From Bacteroidota bacterium (lineage in GTDB: Bacteria > Bacteroidota > Bacteroidia > Bacteroidales > Rikenellaceae), in the NCBI GenBank assembly GCA_023413645.1, contig JAEZPN010000030.1, positions 1 through 49,488 on the forward strand: 49,488 bases of DNA, written 5' to 3'. Under the pieces are notes generated by a model, which worked only from the letters and a program-made list of their open reading frames with translations, searched no databases and was not told the DNA's origin. The translations under genes and the position numbers were made by a program. Of the stretch, positions 41,837 through 49,488 are shown one piece after another; positions within the stretch are counted from its first letter, which is position 1; each line of letters begins with the position of its first letter.

Positions 41837-43888
41837 ATGTATTTGTACTCACTTCTTGCAGCGATGCTTGTCGCTCTTGTCATCTTCCTCGTACCGAAGC
41901 GGTATAAGGTGTGGGTGGCAACGGGCGTGGTGTCGCTTGTTGCACTTGCTGCCATAGCTGTAGCTGTTATGGCATTCATGGGCGAGTCTGTTGAGCTTGC
42001 GAAGTTCGCAACCCCATTCTTCGGTGAGGAGTCGCTCGTGGTGGATAAGCTCTCGGCGCTCTTGCTCATAATTATTTCGGTGGCTTCCGTGGCTACTGTG
42101 CTATACTCAAAGGGCTATGTCGCGGGCTACCTCGAGCGCTACTCCGAGGCGCATATATCGATGCACTACACGGCACTCGTTACGCTGGTGGTGTCGATGA
42201 TGCTCGTTGTGGTGTCGAGTGGTGGCTTCTCGTTCCTCTTTGCGTGGGAGCTTATGACCATCGCTTCGTTTATGCTCATCTTGTTCGAGGCTGAGCGTCA
42301 GGAGGTACGCCGTGCAGCGCTTAACTACTTGGTTATGATGCACATCGGCTTCTTATTCCTCGTCGTAGGTTTCGTGATGTTGTTCAATGTTACGGGTAGC
42401 GCAAACTTCTCGGCTCTCAACGACTACTACGAGAAGGCTAACCTCTTGCCACTATTCGTCGTGCTCTTCATCGGCTTCGGCATGAAGGCGGGTTTATTCC
42501 CCATGCACATATGGTTGCCTGAGGCGCACCCCGCAGCACCTTCACACGTCTCGGCTATCATGTCGGGTGTGATGATTAAGACGGGTGTATACGGCATCAT
42601 CCGCCTTATGCAGGTTGAAAAACTCGGTGGTGATATGCTCTTTACAATAGGTCTTATTGTTTTGGTGGCGGGTGCTGTAACAGGCCTTTGGGGCGTTATC
42701 CTTGCCGCTATGCAGAACGATATCAAGCGCTTGTTGGCATACTCAAGTATAGAGAATGTGGGTGTCATCCTCATCGGTCTCGGTATTGCAGCAGTAGGCT
42801 ACGCTTCGGGAGATAGCGAGGTGGGTCCCCTTGTAGGTATGTGTGGTATATGTGGTGCTTTGTTGCACATGGTAAACCACTCGCTCTTTAAGACCATGCT
42901 CTTCTTCAGCGCAGGTAACATCTACTCGAAGATGCACACTACGGCTATGAACCAGATGGGTGGCTTGGCTAAGCACATGCCTATCACGGCTATTGTGATG
43001 CTCTTTGCTACAATAGCAATCTGTGCATTGCCCCCTTTGAATGGCTTTGTTTCGGAGTTGCTAATCTATATTGGTATGTTCAACGGCGTAAGCAGCGCCG
43101 ACGAGGTGCTCTACGCGGTTACGGGTATCATCGTACTCTCGCTTATTGGTGGCCTTGTGGTGCTCGCCTTCACGAAACTCTACAGCATCGTATTCCTCGG
43201 TTCGCCACGCTCACACCATGTTGCAGAGTGCACCGAGGTTGATAACCAGCGCATCGTGGCTATCAGCATCCCCGCAGCCTTCATCCTCATCATCGGCCTT
43301 GCACCTCAGTATGTCATCTTGCCTATCGCGCAGGTGGCTCAGGATCTCATCTCGCCTACCGTGCAGGTGGCTCAGGATCTCATCTCGCCTACCGCGCAGG
43401 TGGTTCCGGATTACTACTCGATTGCGGTTAACGAGTTTGCTCCAACGCTCCAGTCGTTGAGTCTCGTTAGCATCGCCTTTGTTGTTGTTGCTACGCTGCT
43501 TTACCTCATCAAGCGTCGTGCACAGCGCAACCGCACTATTGCTGAGGGTCCCACATGGGGTTGTGGCTTCACCGCAACAAATACTCGCATGCAGTACACT
43601 GGTGAGTCATTCTCTGAGGGTTTGGAGAACATCGGTAAACCCTTGATGAAGAATACGGTAGATGGCCGTGCGGTGGATAAGGACGAGATCTTCCCCGTGC
43701 CTCACCGCTATAATATCCGCCACAAGGATAAGGTTGACTCTTTGTTGGGTCGCTGGTGGGTGCAGATGATGCACCGCATCAACGAGTATGTGATGCGCTT
43801 GCGTACTGGTAAGGTAAACCACTACATCACGTTTGCCCTCTTGTTCTTCGTCGCAGTGCTCGTCTTGACACTCTGCGGTGTCCTTTAA
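41837..43888 (+). CDS. hyfB: HyfB/NuoL-type membrane subunit of a hydrogenase-4-like complex
   Basis: 683 residues with about 15-16 membrane helices. Antiporter-like (Mrp/NuoL) core with LPEAHPAAPSHVSAIMSG and MIKTGVYGIIR, including the conserved Lys, and YSSIENVGVILIGLG. After the last helices of the core a cytoplasmic part shows TWGCGFTATNTRMQYTGESF, a signature of HyfB/HycC rather than NuoL. Residues 499-520 hold two copies of an 11-residue unit (QVAQDLISPTV/A) encoded by a 33-bp tandem repeat. Predicted role: proton or sodium translocation. First membrane gene of a six-gene cluster. Confidence 0.9.
   Translation: MYLYSLLAAMLVALVIFLVPKRYKVWVATGVVSLVALAAIAVAVMAFMGESVELAKFATPFFGEESLVVDKLSALLLIIISVASVATVLYSKGYVAGYLERYSEAHISMHYTALVTLVVSMMLVVVSSGGFSFLFAWELMTIASFMLILFEAERQEVRRAALNYLVMMHIGFLFLVVGFVMLFNVTGSANFSALNDYYEKANLLPLFVVLFIGFGMKAGLFPMHIWLPEAHPAAPSHVSAIMSGVMIKTGVYGIIRLMQVEKLGGDMLFTIGLIVLVAGAVTGLWGVILAAMQNDIKRLLAYSSIENVGVILIGLGIAAVGYASGDSEVGPLVGMCGICGALLHMVNHSLFKTMLFFSAGNIYSKMHTTAMNQMGGLAKHMPITAIVMLFATIAICALPPLNGFVSELLIYIGMFNGVSSADEVLYAVTGIIVLSLIGGLVVLAFTKLYSIVFLGSPRSHHVAECTEVDNQRIVAISIPAAFILIIGLAPQYVILPIAQVAQDLISPTVQVAQDLISPTAQVVPDYYSIAVNEFAPTLQSLSLVSIAFVVVATLLYLIKRRAQRNRTIAEGPTWGCGFTATNTRMQYTGESFSEGLENIGKPLMKNTVDGRAVDKDEIFPVPHRYNIRHKDKVDSLLGRWWVQMMHRINEYVMRLRTGKVNHYITFALLFFVAVLVLTLCGVL
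43331..43396 (+). repeat. 33-bp tandem duplication inside hyfB
   Basis: Two units of CAGGTGGCTCAGGATCTCAT... (331-363 and 364-396 within 43 kb) differing at one base, followed by a 7-nt start of a third (CAGGTGG). In frame: adds 11 residues. Confidence 0.9.
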
Positions 43889-43906
43889 CCCCAAATACTG
43901 ATTGCT

Positions 43907-44827
43907 ATGTTGATTAAACTACTAAATACATTGTTGATGGTTGTCGTAGCACTCTCTATTACGGGTGTTATCAACCGTACGCGTGCGGTGCTTGCAGGTC
44001 GTCGTGGTATACGCTTCATGCAGCATATATACAACGTGCGCCTACTCTTGCGTAAGGGTGCTGTCTACTCTCCGACAACAACCATACTCTTCCGCATTGC
44101 ACCTTGTGTCTACCTTGGTGCTGCGCTTATGGCATTCTTGTTTATCCCCATCGCCAACCTCGAGCCTTTGTTCTCGTTCCATGGCGATATCATCTTGGTT
44201 GCCTACCTCTTGGCATTCTCGCGCTTTGCGCTTATCCTCGCAGCTATGGACACTGGTAGCTCGTTCGAGGGTATGGGTGCTGCACGTGAGGCCCTCTATG
44301 GTGCCTTGGTAGAGCCTGCCTTGATGATGGGTCTCGCAACGTTGGCACTCTTCTGTGGCGACTCGTCGTTTGCGGCTATCTTCTCACATGGCCAGGTTAT
44401 CAACGACATCAACCTCACCGTTGTATTGCTCCTTGTTGCCTACATCTTCGTTATGATCATGTTTATCGAGGGTGGTCGTGTGCCTGTGGATGATCCTAAG
44501 ACCCACCTCGAGCTCACGATGATTCACGAGGTAATGTGCCTCGACTACTCGGGTGTAGACCTTGCGATGATTCAGATTGCGGGCTGGCTCAAGAACTCTA
44601 TCTTTGCCGTTATCGCTGCAAATGCCGTGTCGGCGGTGTTGTGCTTCCACTGGGAGTTTGCTGCACCTCTGGCTATCCTCGGCGCAGGTATCTCGGTGGG
44701 TGTTGTCGAGTCGTTGCGTGCGCGTAACAAGCTCTCACGCAATGCCACCTACATCCTCACCATTTCGGCACTCTCGGCATTGGTGCTTCTTATCGGTTTC
44801 CTACTTAAGCAGGATATTAACATATAG
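43907..44827 (+). CDS. hyfC: HyfC/NuoH-type membrane subunit
   Basis: 306 residues, about eight helices. The NuoH-family loop blocks are clear: FEGMGAAREALYGALVEPAL and RVPVDDPKTHLELTMIHEVM, the latter containing the acidic residues lining the quinone/proton path in complex I and group 4 hydrogenases. It links the antiporter subunits to the peripheral arm. 18 nt after hyfB and 6 nt before hyfE. Length and motifs are normal, so the membrane arm itself seems intact even though the peripheral subunits have lost cofactor ligands. Confidence 0.92.
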   Translation: MLIKLLNTLLMVVVALSITGVINRTRAVLAGRRGIRFMQHIYNVRLLLRKGAVYSPTTTILFRIAPCVYLGAALMAFLFIPIANLEPLFSFHGDIILVAYLLAFSRFALILAAMDTGSSFEGMGAAREALYGALVEPALMMGLATLALFCGDSSFAAIFSHGQVINDINLTVVLLLVAYIFVMIMFIEGGRVPVDDPKTHLELTMIHEVMCLDYSGVDLAMIQIAGWLKNSIFAVIAANAVSAVLCFHWEFAAPLAILGAGISVGVVESLRARNKLSRNATYILTISALSALVLLIGFLLKQDINI

Positions 44828-44833
44828 TAAGCT

Positions 44834-45460
44834 ATGATACTATCACTCATTATATTATACGTTCTGTCGCTCATCTATCTCTCGATGGCCGATAGATTCC
44901 GTTCGCACACCATGATACTCGCATTGCAGGGTCTCTTGCTCTTCGGTATCGCCATGGCGCGTATGCACGACTTCCACCCCGTGGAGATGGGCTTCATCGT
45001 TGTCGAGACCTTGGTATTCAAGGCTATCGTCATCCCCATCATCCTCATGCACGTCATCCGCAAGACGCAGATTAACCGCATCAAGAGTTCATCTACGCAG
45101 TTTGGCTCGTTGGTGATGTCAATCGCGGCGCTTATCGCTTCGTGCACCATCACCTACTACATGCAGAACAGCAGCGCCGACACCATCTCGTTTGGTGTTG
45201 CGCTCTATGCGTTGCTCTCGGGTCTTATCCTTATCGTGATGCGTAAGCGTGTCTTTGCCCACTTGGTAGGCTTTCTCGTAATTGAGAATGGTGTATTCTT
45301 GTTCTCGATGGCTATCGGTGTGGAGTTGCCTATGCTTATCAACCTCGCTATTATGCTCGATATCTTGATCTCTATCCTTGTGCTTGGCATGTTCTTGCAG
45401 CGTATGGATAACGACATGAATACGGATGAGAGCGATGCACTAACCTCTATTAAAGACTAA
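44834..45460 (+). CDS. hyfE: HyfE/NuoK-type membrane subunit
   Basis: 208 residues, about six helices. Hydrogenase-4 component E-like: an N-terminal membrane part (RFRSHTMILALQGLLLFGI) and a NuoK-like C-terminal half (FLVIENGVFLFSMAIGVELP), with the conserved Glu in the VIENG segment. The tail after the last helix is charged (QRMDNDMNTDESDALTSIKD). It lies 6 nt after hyfC and 5 nt before hyfF. Completes the small-subunit part of the membrane arm. Confidence 0.88.
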   Translation: MILSLIILYVLSLIYLSMADRFRSHTMILALQGLLLFGIAMARMHDFHPVEMGFIVVETLVFKAIVIPIILMHVIRKTQINRIKSSSTQFGSLVMSIAALIASCTITYYMQNSSADTISFGVALYALLSGLILIVMRKRVFAHLVGFLVIENGVFLFSMAIGVELPMLINLAIMLDILISILVLGMFLQRMDNDMNTDESDALTSIKD

Positions 45461-45465
45461 CGCCC

Positions 45466-47031
45466 ATGCTTACATATCTAATTATATCGGTTATTCTTGC
45501 TGCACTACCCCTTGTGGTGCGCACCGAGCGTATGACAAACATCATTGCTACGCTCTTCTTCCTCGTGCAGGTTGCGGGCATAGCACTCGTCATGGTTTAC
45601 GATAGGGTAGACTGCGTCATGCTCACCATCTTCCGTGCCGACAACATGGCGTTGCTCTTCCATGTGCTTATGACCGTAGTATTGGGCTTCTCGCTCATCC
45701 ACTCGTCGTCATACCTCAAGGCGGAGAATGTCTCAACACGCTCTTATAAGACATACTATACGCTACTCATGCTCCTTGCCGTGGCAATCACATGTGTCTA
45801 CTACTCAGACAATATTGCCATGACATGGGTATTCTTGGAGGCTACGACAATCTGCTCGGCAGGTATCATCTACCATCGAGAGTTCAAGCAGTCGTTGGAG
45901 GCTACATGGAAGTATGTCTTTGTCTGCTCAACAGGTATCGCTATGGCATACCTCGGCATCATGCTCTTGGCTACCGTGGCACAGCATGGCGCCTTGGACT
46001 ATGCTTCGTTGAAGGAGGCTATCGTTGAGGGCGACTCGCTCTACCTTAAGGTCGCATTCTTGCTTATGGTTGTGGGCTACAGCTGTAAGATGGAGATCTT
46101 CCCTCTCTACACTGTGGGTGTCGATGCTAACTATGCTGCCCCCGCCCCCGCCTCGGCGTTTATCTCTACGGCGCTTGTTAACGCGGGCTTCGTATCCATC
46201 ATGCGCATCTATACGCTCTACGCACACTCTGACGTATTCGAGTGGGCGCGCCACGTCTTGATTCTTATCGGCGTGTTGTCGTTGGCTGTGGGTGCCATGT
46301 TCTTGCGCCGTGCGAACAACTACAAACGATTCTTGTCGTACTCTACCGTAGAGAATATGGGTATTGTGGCCATCGGTCTCGGTATCGGTGGCGTAGCGCT
46401 CTGGGCGGCAGTATTCCATGTCGTATGCCACACCTTCGTTAAGAGTTCTATGTTCTACCACGTGGGTATCATGCGCCATGTCTACGACAGCTACAGCATC
46501 AACCGCATTGGTAACTACATCAACATCAACCGTGTGGGTGCCATCGGCTTTATCGTCGGCACACTCGTACTTTTGGCATTCCCTCCCTCACCACTCTTTA
46601 TCTCGGAGGTTAAGATCTTCTCGGAGATCGTATCTGTTGAGAAGTGGTGGTTGCTCGTTGTAATGCTCGTGTTGATGTGCGTTGTACTCTACTCAATATG
46701 GTCGCGCTCGTTGCGCCTCAGCTACCACTCTAACCAGGATGAGTTACACCTCTCGGCCGTAAATCGCCGCTTGTCGTATATCGCATCGTTGCCTTTGGTC
46801 CTCGCTATCGTGCTCGGCCTCTGGCAGCCTAAGGTGCTCGATGATGCTATCGAGAATATCATCTCGGATGGTATTGAGGTATCGGCAGAGATCGTTATCG
46901 ACGAGGTCGAGGTTTTGGCAGAGATAGAGGAACCCGAGCAGGTAGCGGATGATACCGCCAATGATGGTGCAGAGACCTCTACAGATGAGGAGCAGGTAAA
47001 TGAAGAATCAACTGACGAAAACGAAGAGTAG
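45466..47031 (+). CDS. hyfF: HyfF/NuoN-type antiporter-like membrane subunit
   Basis: 521 residues with about 13 helices. Antiporter-like core: VDANYAAPAPASAFISTALV corresponds to the LPxAHxxAP...S segment; YSTVENMGIVAIGLG and HTFVKSSMFYHVG carry the conserved charged residues. The last ~60 residues are a strongly acidic tail (EVLAEIEEPEQVADDTANDG onward) that is unusual for this family. hyfG begins 2 nt after its stop. A second ion-translocating subunit besides HyfB. HyfD is not present, so the set is B-C-E-F. Confidence 0.9.
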   Translation: MLTYLIISVILAALPLVVRTERMTNIIATLFFLVQVAGIALVMVYDRVDCVMLTIFRADNMALLFHVLMTVVLGFSLIHSSSYLKAENVSTRSYKTYYTLLMLLAVAITCVYYSDNIAMTWVFLEATTICSAGIIYHREFKQSLEATWKYVFVCSTGIAMAYLGIMLLATVAQHGALDYASLKEAIVEGDSLYLKVAFLLMVVGYSCKMEIFPLYTVGVDANYAAPAPASAFISTALVNAGFVSIMRIYTLYAHSDVFEWARHVLILIGVLSLAVGAMFLRRANNYKRFLSYSTVENMGIVAIGLGIGGVALWAAVFHVVCHTFVKSSMFYHVGIMRHVYDSYSINRIGNYININRVGAIGFIVGTLVLLAFPPSPLFISEVKIFSEIVSVEKWWLLVVMLVLMCVVLYSIWSRSLRLSYHSNQDELHLSAVNRRLSYIASLPLVLAIVLGLWQPKVLDDAIENIISDGIEVSAEIVIDEVEVLAEIEEPEQVADDTANDGAETSTDEEQVNEESTDENEE

Positions 47032-47033
47032 CT

Positions 47034-48548
47034 ATGGAGATGTTTTATAGAACCAATAATACAGCCTCGGCGGTAGCTATTGCCGACATTCCCGTTGTGG
47101 AGTACGAGGCGCTATATAACGACCTTAAGGAGCGCATGACCAATGCCCGCTACCATGTTGCGCACTACTTCGCAACAGAGTACGAGGCAGGTCTTAAGTT
47201 CTACATGATAATCCTCGATGACGAGACGGGTGAGGTGCTCATCACCTCGTTCGTACCCGACTACTACACCGAGGGTCTTGCATCGCTTACAGCTGTGCAC
47301 CAGCAGTTCCACCCCTTCGAGCGCGAGATTTTCGAGCTCTACGCTGTGCCCTTTGATGGCCATCCATGGCTCAAGCCTTTGCGCTTCTCGTTCGACCGCC
47401 GCGATAAGGAGTCGACTATGGAGAGTTACCCCTTCTACACTATCGAGGGCGAGGAGCTCCACGAGGTTAACGTAGGTCCTATCCATGCGGGTATCATCGA
47501 GCCTGGTGCCTTCCGCTTTATCTGTGACGGTGAGCAGGTGCTCCACCTCGAGATAGCACTCGGCTACCAGCACCGTGGCGTGGAGAGTGAGATGGTGCGC
47601 AACGACAACCGCTTGCGCCAGACGCTTATCGCAGAGTCAATCGCGGGTGATACCGCCGTGGGTCATGCTACAGCCTATGCTGAGCTCGTTGAGAAGCTTG
47701 CGGGCACAGACATCGGTGACGACCTTAAGCGTGAGCGCCTTGTAGCTATCGAGCTCGAGCGTATCGCTATGCACCTTGCCGATACTGGTGCTTTGGCTAC
47801 CGACATCGGTTTCCAACTCTACCAGGTGGCATGTGAGGCTTTGCGTACTGTTGTCATCAACACTACTCAGGCGTGGTGCGGTAACCGCTTCGGTAAGAGC
47901 ATGATACGCCCATGTGGTTCTAACTTTCCGCTCACTGAAGAGAAGATTGATACCATCCGCAAGAATATCGCCGACGTACGTCGCAGATATAACGAAGTGC
48001 GCGAGGATATTCTCGATGCACAGACATTGCTTGTGCGTTTCGAGCAGTGCGGTCTTGTCTCTACCCAGGAGATGACAGCAATCGGTGGCGTGGGTCAGGC
48101 CGCACGTGCTAGTGGCCTTAAGCGCGATATTCGTGCTACACATCCCTCGGGCTTCTATGCCGGTGCCTTCAGCCACATTCCCGTGTTGCGTACCGATGGC
48201 GACGTTATGTCGCGCCTTGCAACACGTATGGATGAGGTGTTGCAGAGTGCCGACTACATCGAGCGTGTGCTTGCCGAGTACAAACCTTCGGAGAGTATCG
48301 CAGCACCCGACTACAACGCAACCCTCAAGGCTGATGCTTTGTCCTTCTCGCTTGTCGAGGGCTGGCGTGGTGAGATCTGCCACGTGGCACTAACAAATGC
48401 CGAGGGTACCATCGCGAAGTACAAGGTTAAGGACCCCAGTGTTCATAACTGGCTCGGCCTCGCTATCGCGGTGCGCAGTGAGGGTATTTCAGATTTCCCC
48501 ATTAACAACAAGAGTTTTAACCTGTCGTATTGTGGTCACGACTTGTAG
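47034..48548 (+). CDS. hyfG: HyfG-like NuoC-NuoD fusion lacking the NiFe-site cysteines
   Basis: 504 residues. The N-terminal third is NuoC/30-kDa-like (FHPFEREIFELYAVPFDGHP). The rest is the large-subunit/49-kDa fold (GPIHAGIIEPGAFRF, EIALGYQHRGVE). In [NiFe] hydrogenases an RxCGxC motif follows; here the aligned stretch is AESIAGDTAVGH (200-211), with Ala204 and Thr207 where the two Cys should be, while Gly205 and His211 are kept. The C-terminal DPCxxC motif is replaced by SFNLSYCGHDL, leaving one Cys (500). The protein therefore cannot hold a normal NiFe centre and is closer to energy-converting-hydrogenase-related (Ehr) proteins or NuoD. It also lacks the C-terminal extension that hydrogenase maturation proteases remove. 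Confidence 0.88.
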   Translation: MEMFYRTNNTASAVAIADIPVVEYEALYNDLKERMTNARYHVAHYFATEYEAGLKFYMIILDDETGEVLITSFVPDYYTEGLASLTAVHQQFHPFEREIFELYAVPFDGHPWLKPLRFSFDRRDKESTMESYPFYTIEGEELHEVNVGPIHAGIIEPGAFRFICDGEQVLHLEIALGYQHRGVESEMVRNDNRLRQTLIAESIAGDTAVGHATAYAELVEKLAGTDIGDDLKRERLVAIELERIAMHLADTGALATDIGFQLYQVACEALRTVVINTTQAWCGNRFGKSMIRPCGSNFPLTEEKIDTIRKNIADVRRRYNEVREDILDAQTLLVRFEQCGLVSTQEMTAIGGVGQAARASGLKRDIRATHPSGFYAGAFSHIPVLRTDGDVMSRLATRMDEVLQSADYIERVLAEYKPSESIAAPDYNATLKADALSFSLVEGWRGEICHVALTNAEGTIAKYKVKDPSVHNWLGLAIAVRSEGISDFPINNKSFNLSYCGHDL

Positions 48549-48577
48549 TGGTCACGCGCAATAGAAAATATAGAGCT

Positions 48578-49327
48578 ATGCTATTCGGAAAACTAAGAAT
48601 CCTGCGCAGCCATGGCAGGCAGTATATCCCCAACCTCGATAAGGTGACCCTCACGGAGGAGTTTCGCGGCTTCCCCTTGCTCACCGTTACCGACGATAAG
48701 AGCGACATCGAGCGTGCCGCGGCCATATGTCCCACACGCGCCATCACAACCTCGCCCCTGACACTCGATATGGGTAAGTGTCTCTTCTGTGGCGAGTGCC
48801 AGCGCATCGCGCCCAAGAATATCAAGTTCACCAACGAACACCGCCTCGCCGCAACACGCCGCGAGGACCTTATAGTGATGGCGGGTCAGACAAAGCCTTG
48901 CTTCACAAAGGATGCCGTGCGCCCCGAGATCGCCAAATACTTCGGCAAGACACTTCAGCTTCGTGAGGTCTCTGCGGGTGGCGATGCCTCAGTCGAGATG
49001 GAGCTCAACGCAACAGGCAACGTAAACTTCGATTTCGGCCGCTATGGCGTAGGCTTCACCGCCTCACCACGCCACGCAGACGGTCTTGTCCTCACCGGTC
49101 CTATCTCCGAGAATATGGCCGAGGCCCTCGACATCTGCTACAACTCTATCGCCGAGCCTAAAATCCTTGTTGTATGTGGCTCGGAGGCTATCTCTGGTGG
49201 CCTATATGCCGATAGTCCTGCCGTTGATCGCAGCTTCCTCGATAAGTATCATGTCGACCTTTGGCTCCCCGGTGCCCCCACGCATCCGTTGTGTTTTATT
49301 GATGGTATCACCAAACTCCGCAAGTAG
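48578..49327 (+). CDS. HyfH-HyfI fusion (ferredoxin plus NuoB-like) with most iron-sulfur ligands lost
   Basis: 249 residues from ATG 48578; the upstream ATG at 48530 overlaps hyfG and is less likely. The N-terminal ferredoxin domain keeps only Cys51 (ICPTRAI) and Cys68, 71 and 74 (CLFCGEC). These are the ligands of one [4Fe-4S] cluster (C4 plus C5-C7 of an 8Fe ferredoxin); positions for the other cluster are Lys41, Ile44, Ala47 and Ala78. The C-terminal half is NuoB/HyfI-like (TGPISENMAEAL, AISGGLY, LPGAPTHPL), but the NuoB cluster cysteines are missing: Glu precedes AISGG, PGA replaces PGC, and no CxxC is seen. HyfH and HyfI are normally separate proteins. Last gene of the operon; a composite palindrome starts right after its stop. 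Confidence 0.82.
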   Translation: MLFGKLRILRSHGRQYIPNLDKVTLTEEFRGFPLLTVTDDKSDIERAAAICPTRAITTSPLTLDMGKCLFCGECQRIAPKNIKFTNEHRLAATRREDLIVMAGQTKPCFTKDAVRPEIAKYFGKTLQLREVSAGGDASVEMELNATGNVNFDFGRYGVGFTASPRHADGLVLTGPISENMAEALDICYNSIAEPKILVVCGSEAISGGLYADSPAVDRSFLDKYHVDLWLPGAPTHPLCFIDGITKLRK

Positions 49328-49453
49328 TTTCTTGTGATAAGCTGCAATCTGCGGCACATCCCTAAAAGTAGACCTCCCAAGGCTGTACTATTTGTACTAT
49401 CCTTGGGAGGTCTCTTTTGCGATGCACCACATCTCACAGCTTCTGACAAGAAA
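49328..49453 (+). repeat. Composite palindromic repeat, copy G (terminator of the hyf-like operon)
   Basis: 126 nt, first base directly after the stop codon. Arms TTTCTTGTGATAAG and TTCTGACAAGAAA; inner GCAATCTGCGGCAC shared with copy D. Core 49370-49413: AGACCTCCCAAGG/CCTTGGGAGGTCT around TGTAC/GTACT, followed by TTTT. Confidence 0.88.
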
Positions 49454-49488
49454 CAGTAGCGAACATAAATACATCTAAAACCTGATGT

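Noticed and set aside
47034..48548. Functional [NiFe] hydrogenase large subunit
   Set aside because: Both CxxC ligand motifs are missing (Ala204, Thr207, and a single Cys at 500), so hydrogen metabolism is not supported.

Overview
The window is about 49.5 kb from a member of the Bacteroidales (Bacteroidota). Evidence for this: a SusC/SusD pair, many SPII lipoproteins with acidic residues after the lipid cysteine, BACON and leucine-rich-repeat lipoproteins, DUF1573, and repeated use of the Bacteroides-type -7 promoter element TAnnTTTG. A gut Rikenellaceae/Alistipes-like organism is plausible because of glutamate decarboxylase and fermentative membrane complexes, but the sequence alone does not settle the genus.

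Layout, left to right. (1) 1-215: end of the type B L31 ribosomal protein gene, then about 1.1 kb of repeat-rich noncoding DNA. (2) 1347-6908, + strand: a spermidine/putrescine ABC transporter operon potA-potB-potC-potD, followed by an outer-membrane barrel protein; potA has a structured leader. (3) 6909-7649: noncoding, packed with dispersed palindromic repeats. (4) 7650-8327: small membrane protein with a cysteine-rich N-terminus. (5) 25462-8398, - strand: one ten-gene, 17-kb operon that starts with a SusC/SusD pair and continues with six lipoproteins (two LRR, one BACON, one Ig-like repeat protein and others), a lipoprotein subtilisin and a DUF1573 protein. No glycoside hydrolase is present, so the operon looks like a surface protein/peptide-capture system. 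(6) 25762-30733, + strand: five genes for a heterodisulfide-reductase-like (Hdr/Qmo/Dsr-type) electron-transfer module: HdrC, HdrB, HdrA, a second HdrC-like ferredoxin and a membrane-anchored HdrD-like protein. (7) 30883-30955: initiator tRNA-fMet, followed by three tandem ~200-bp repeats. (8) gadB, then convergent aspA. (9) PAP2 phosphatase and a coiled-coil membrane protein. (10) Two M3 peptidase genes, - strand. (11) rsmE, then hyfB-hyfC-hyfE-hyfF-hyfG-hyfHI, + strand: a hydrogenase-4-like membrane complex in which the NiFe ligands, the NuoB-type proximal cluster ligands and one ferredoxin cluster are all missing.

The physiological theme is anaerobic amino-acid and peptide metabolism. Surface proteolysis and two oligopeptidases would supply peptides. 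AspA makes fumarate for anaerobic respiration and GadB consumes acid. Two unusual membrane electron-transfer or ion-translocating modules (Hdr-like and Hyf/Ehr-like) could link ferredoxin or thiol couples to the quinone pool and an ion gradient. That link is inference.

The two most interesting systems are the cofactor-stripped Hyf-like (Ehr-type) complex and the five-gene Hdr-like module. A dispersed family of oriented composite palindromes with covarying stems sits at gene ends across the window.
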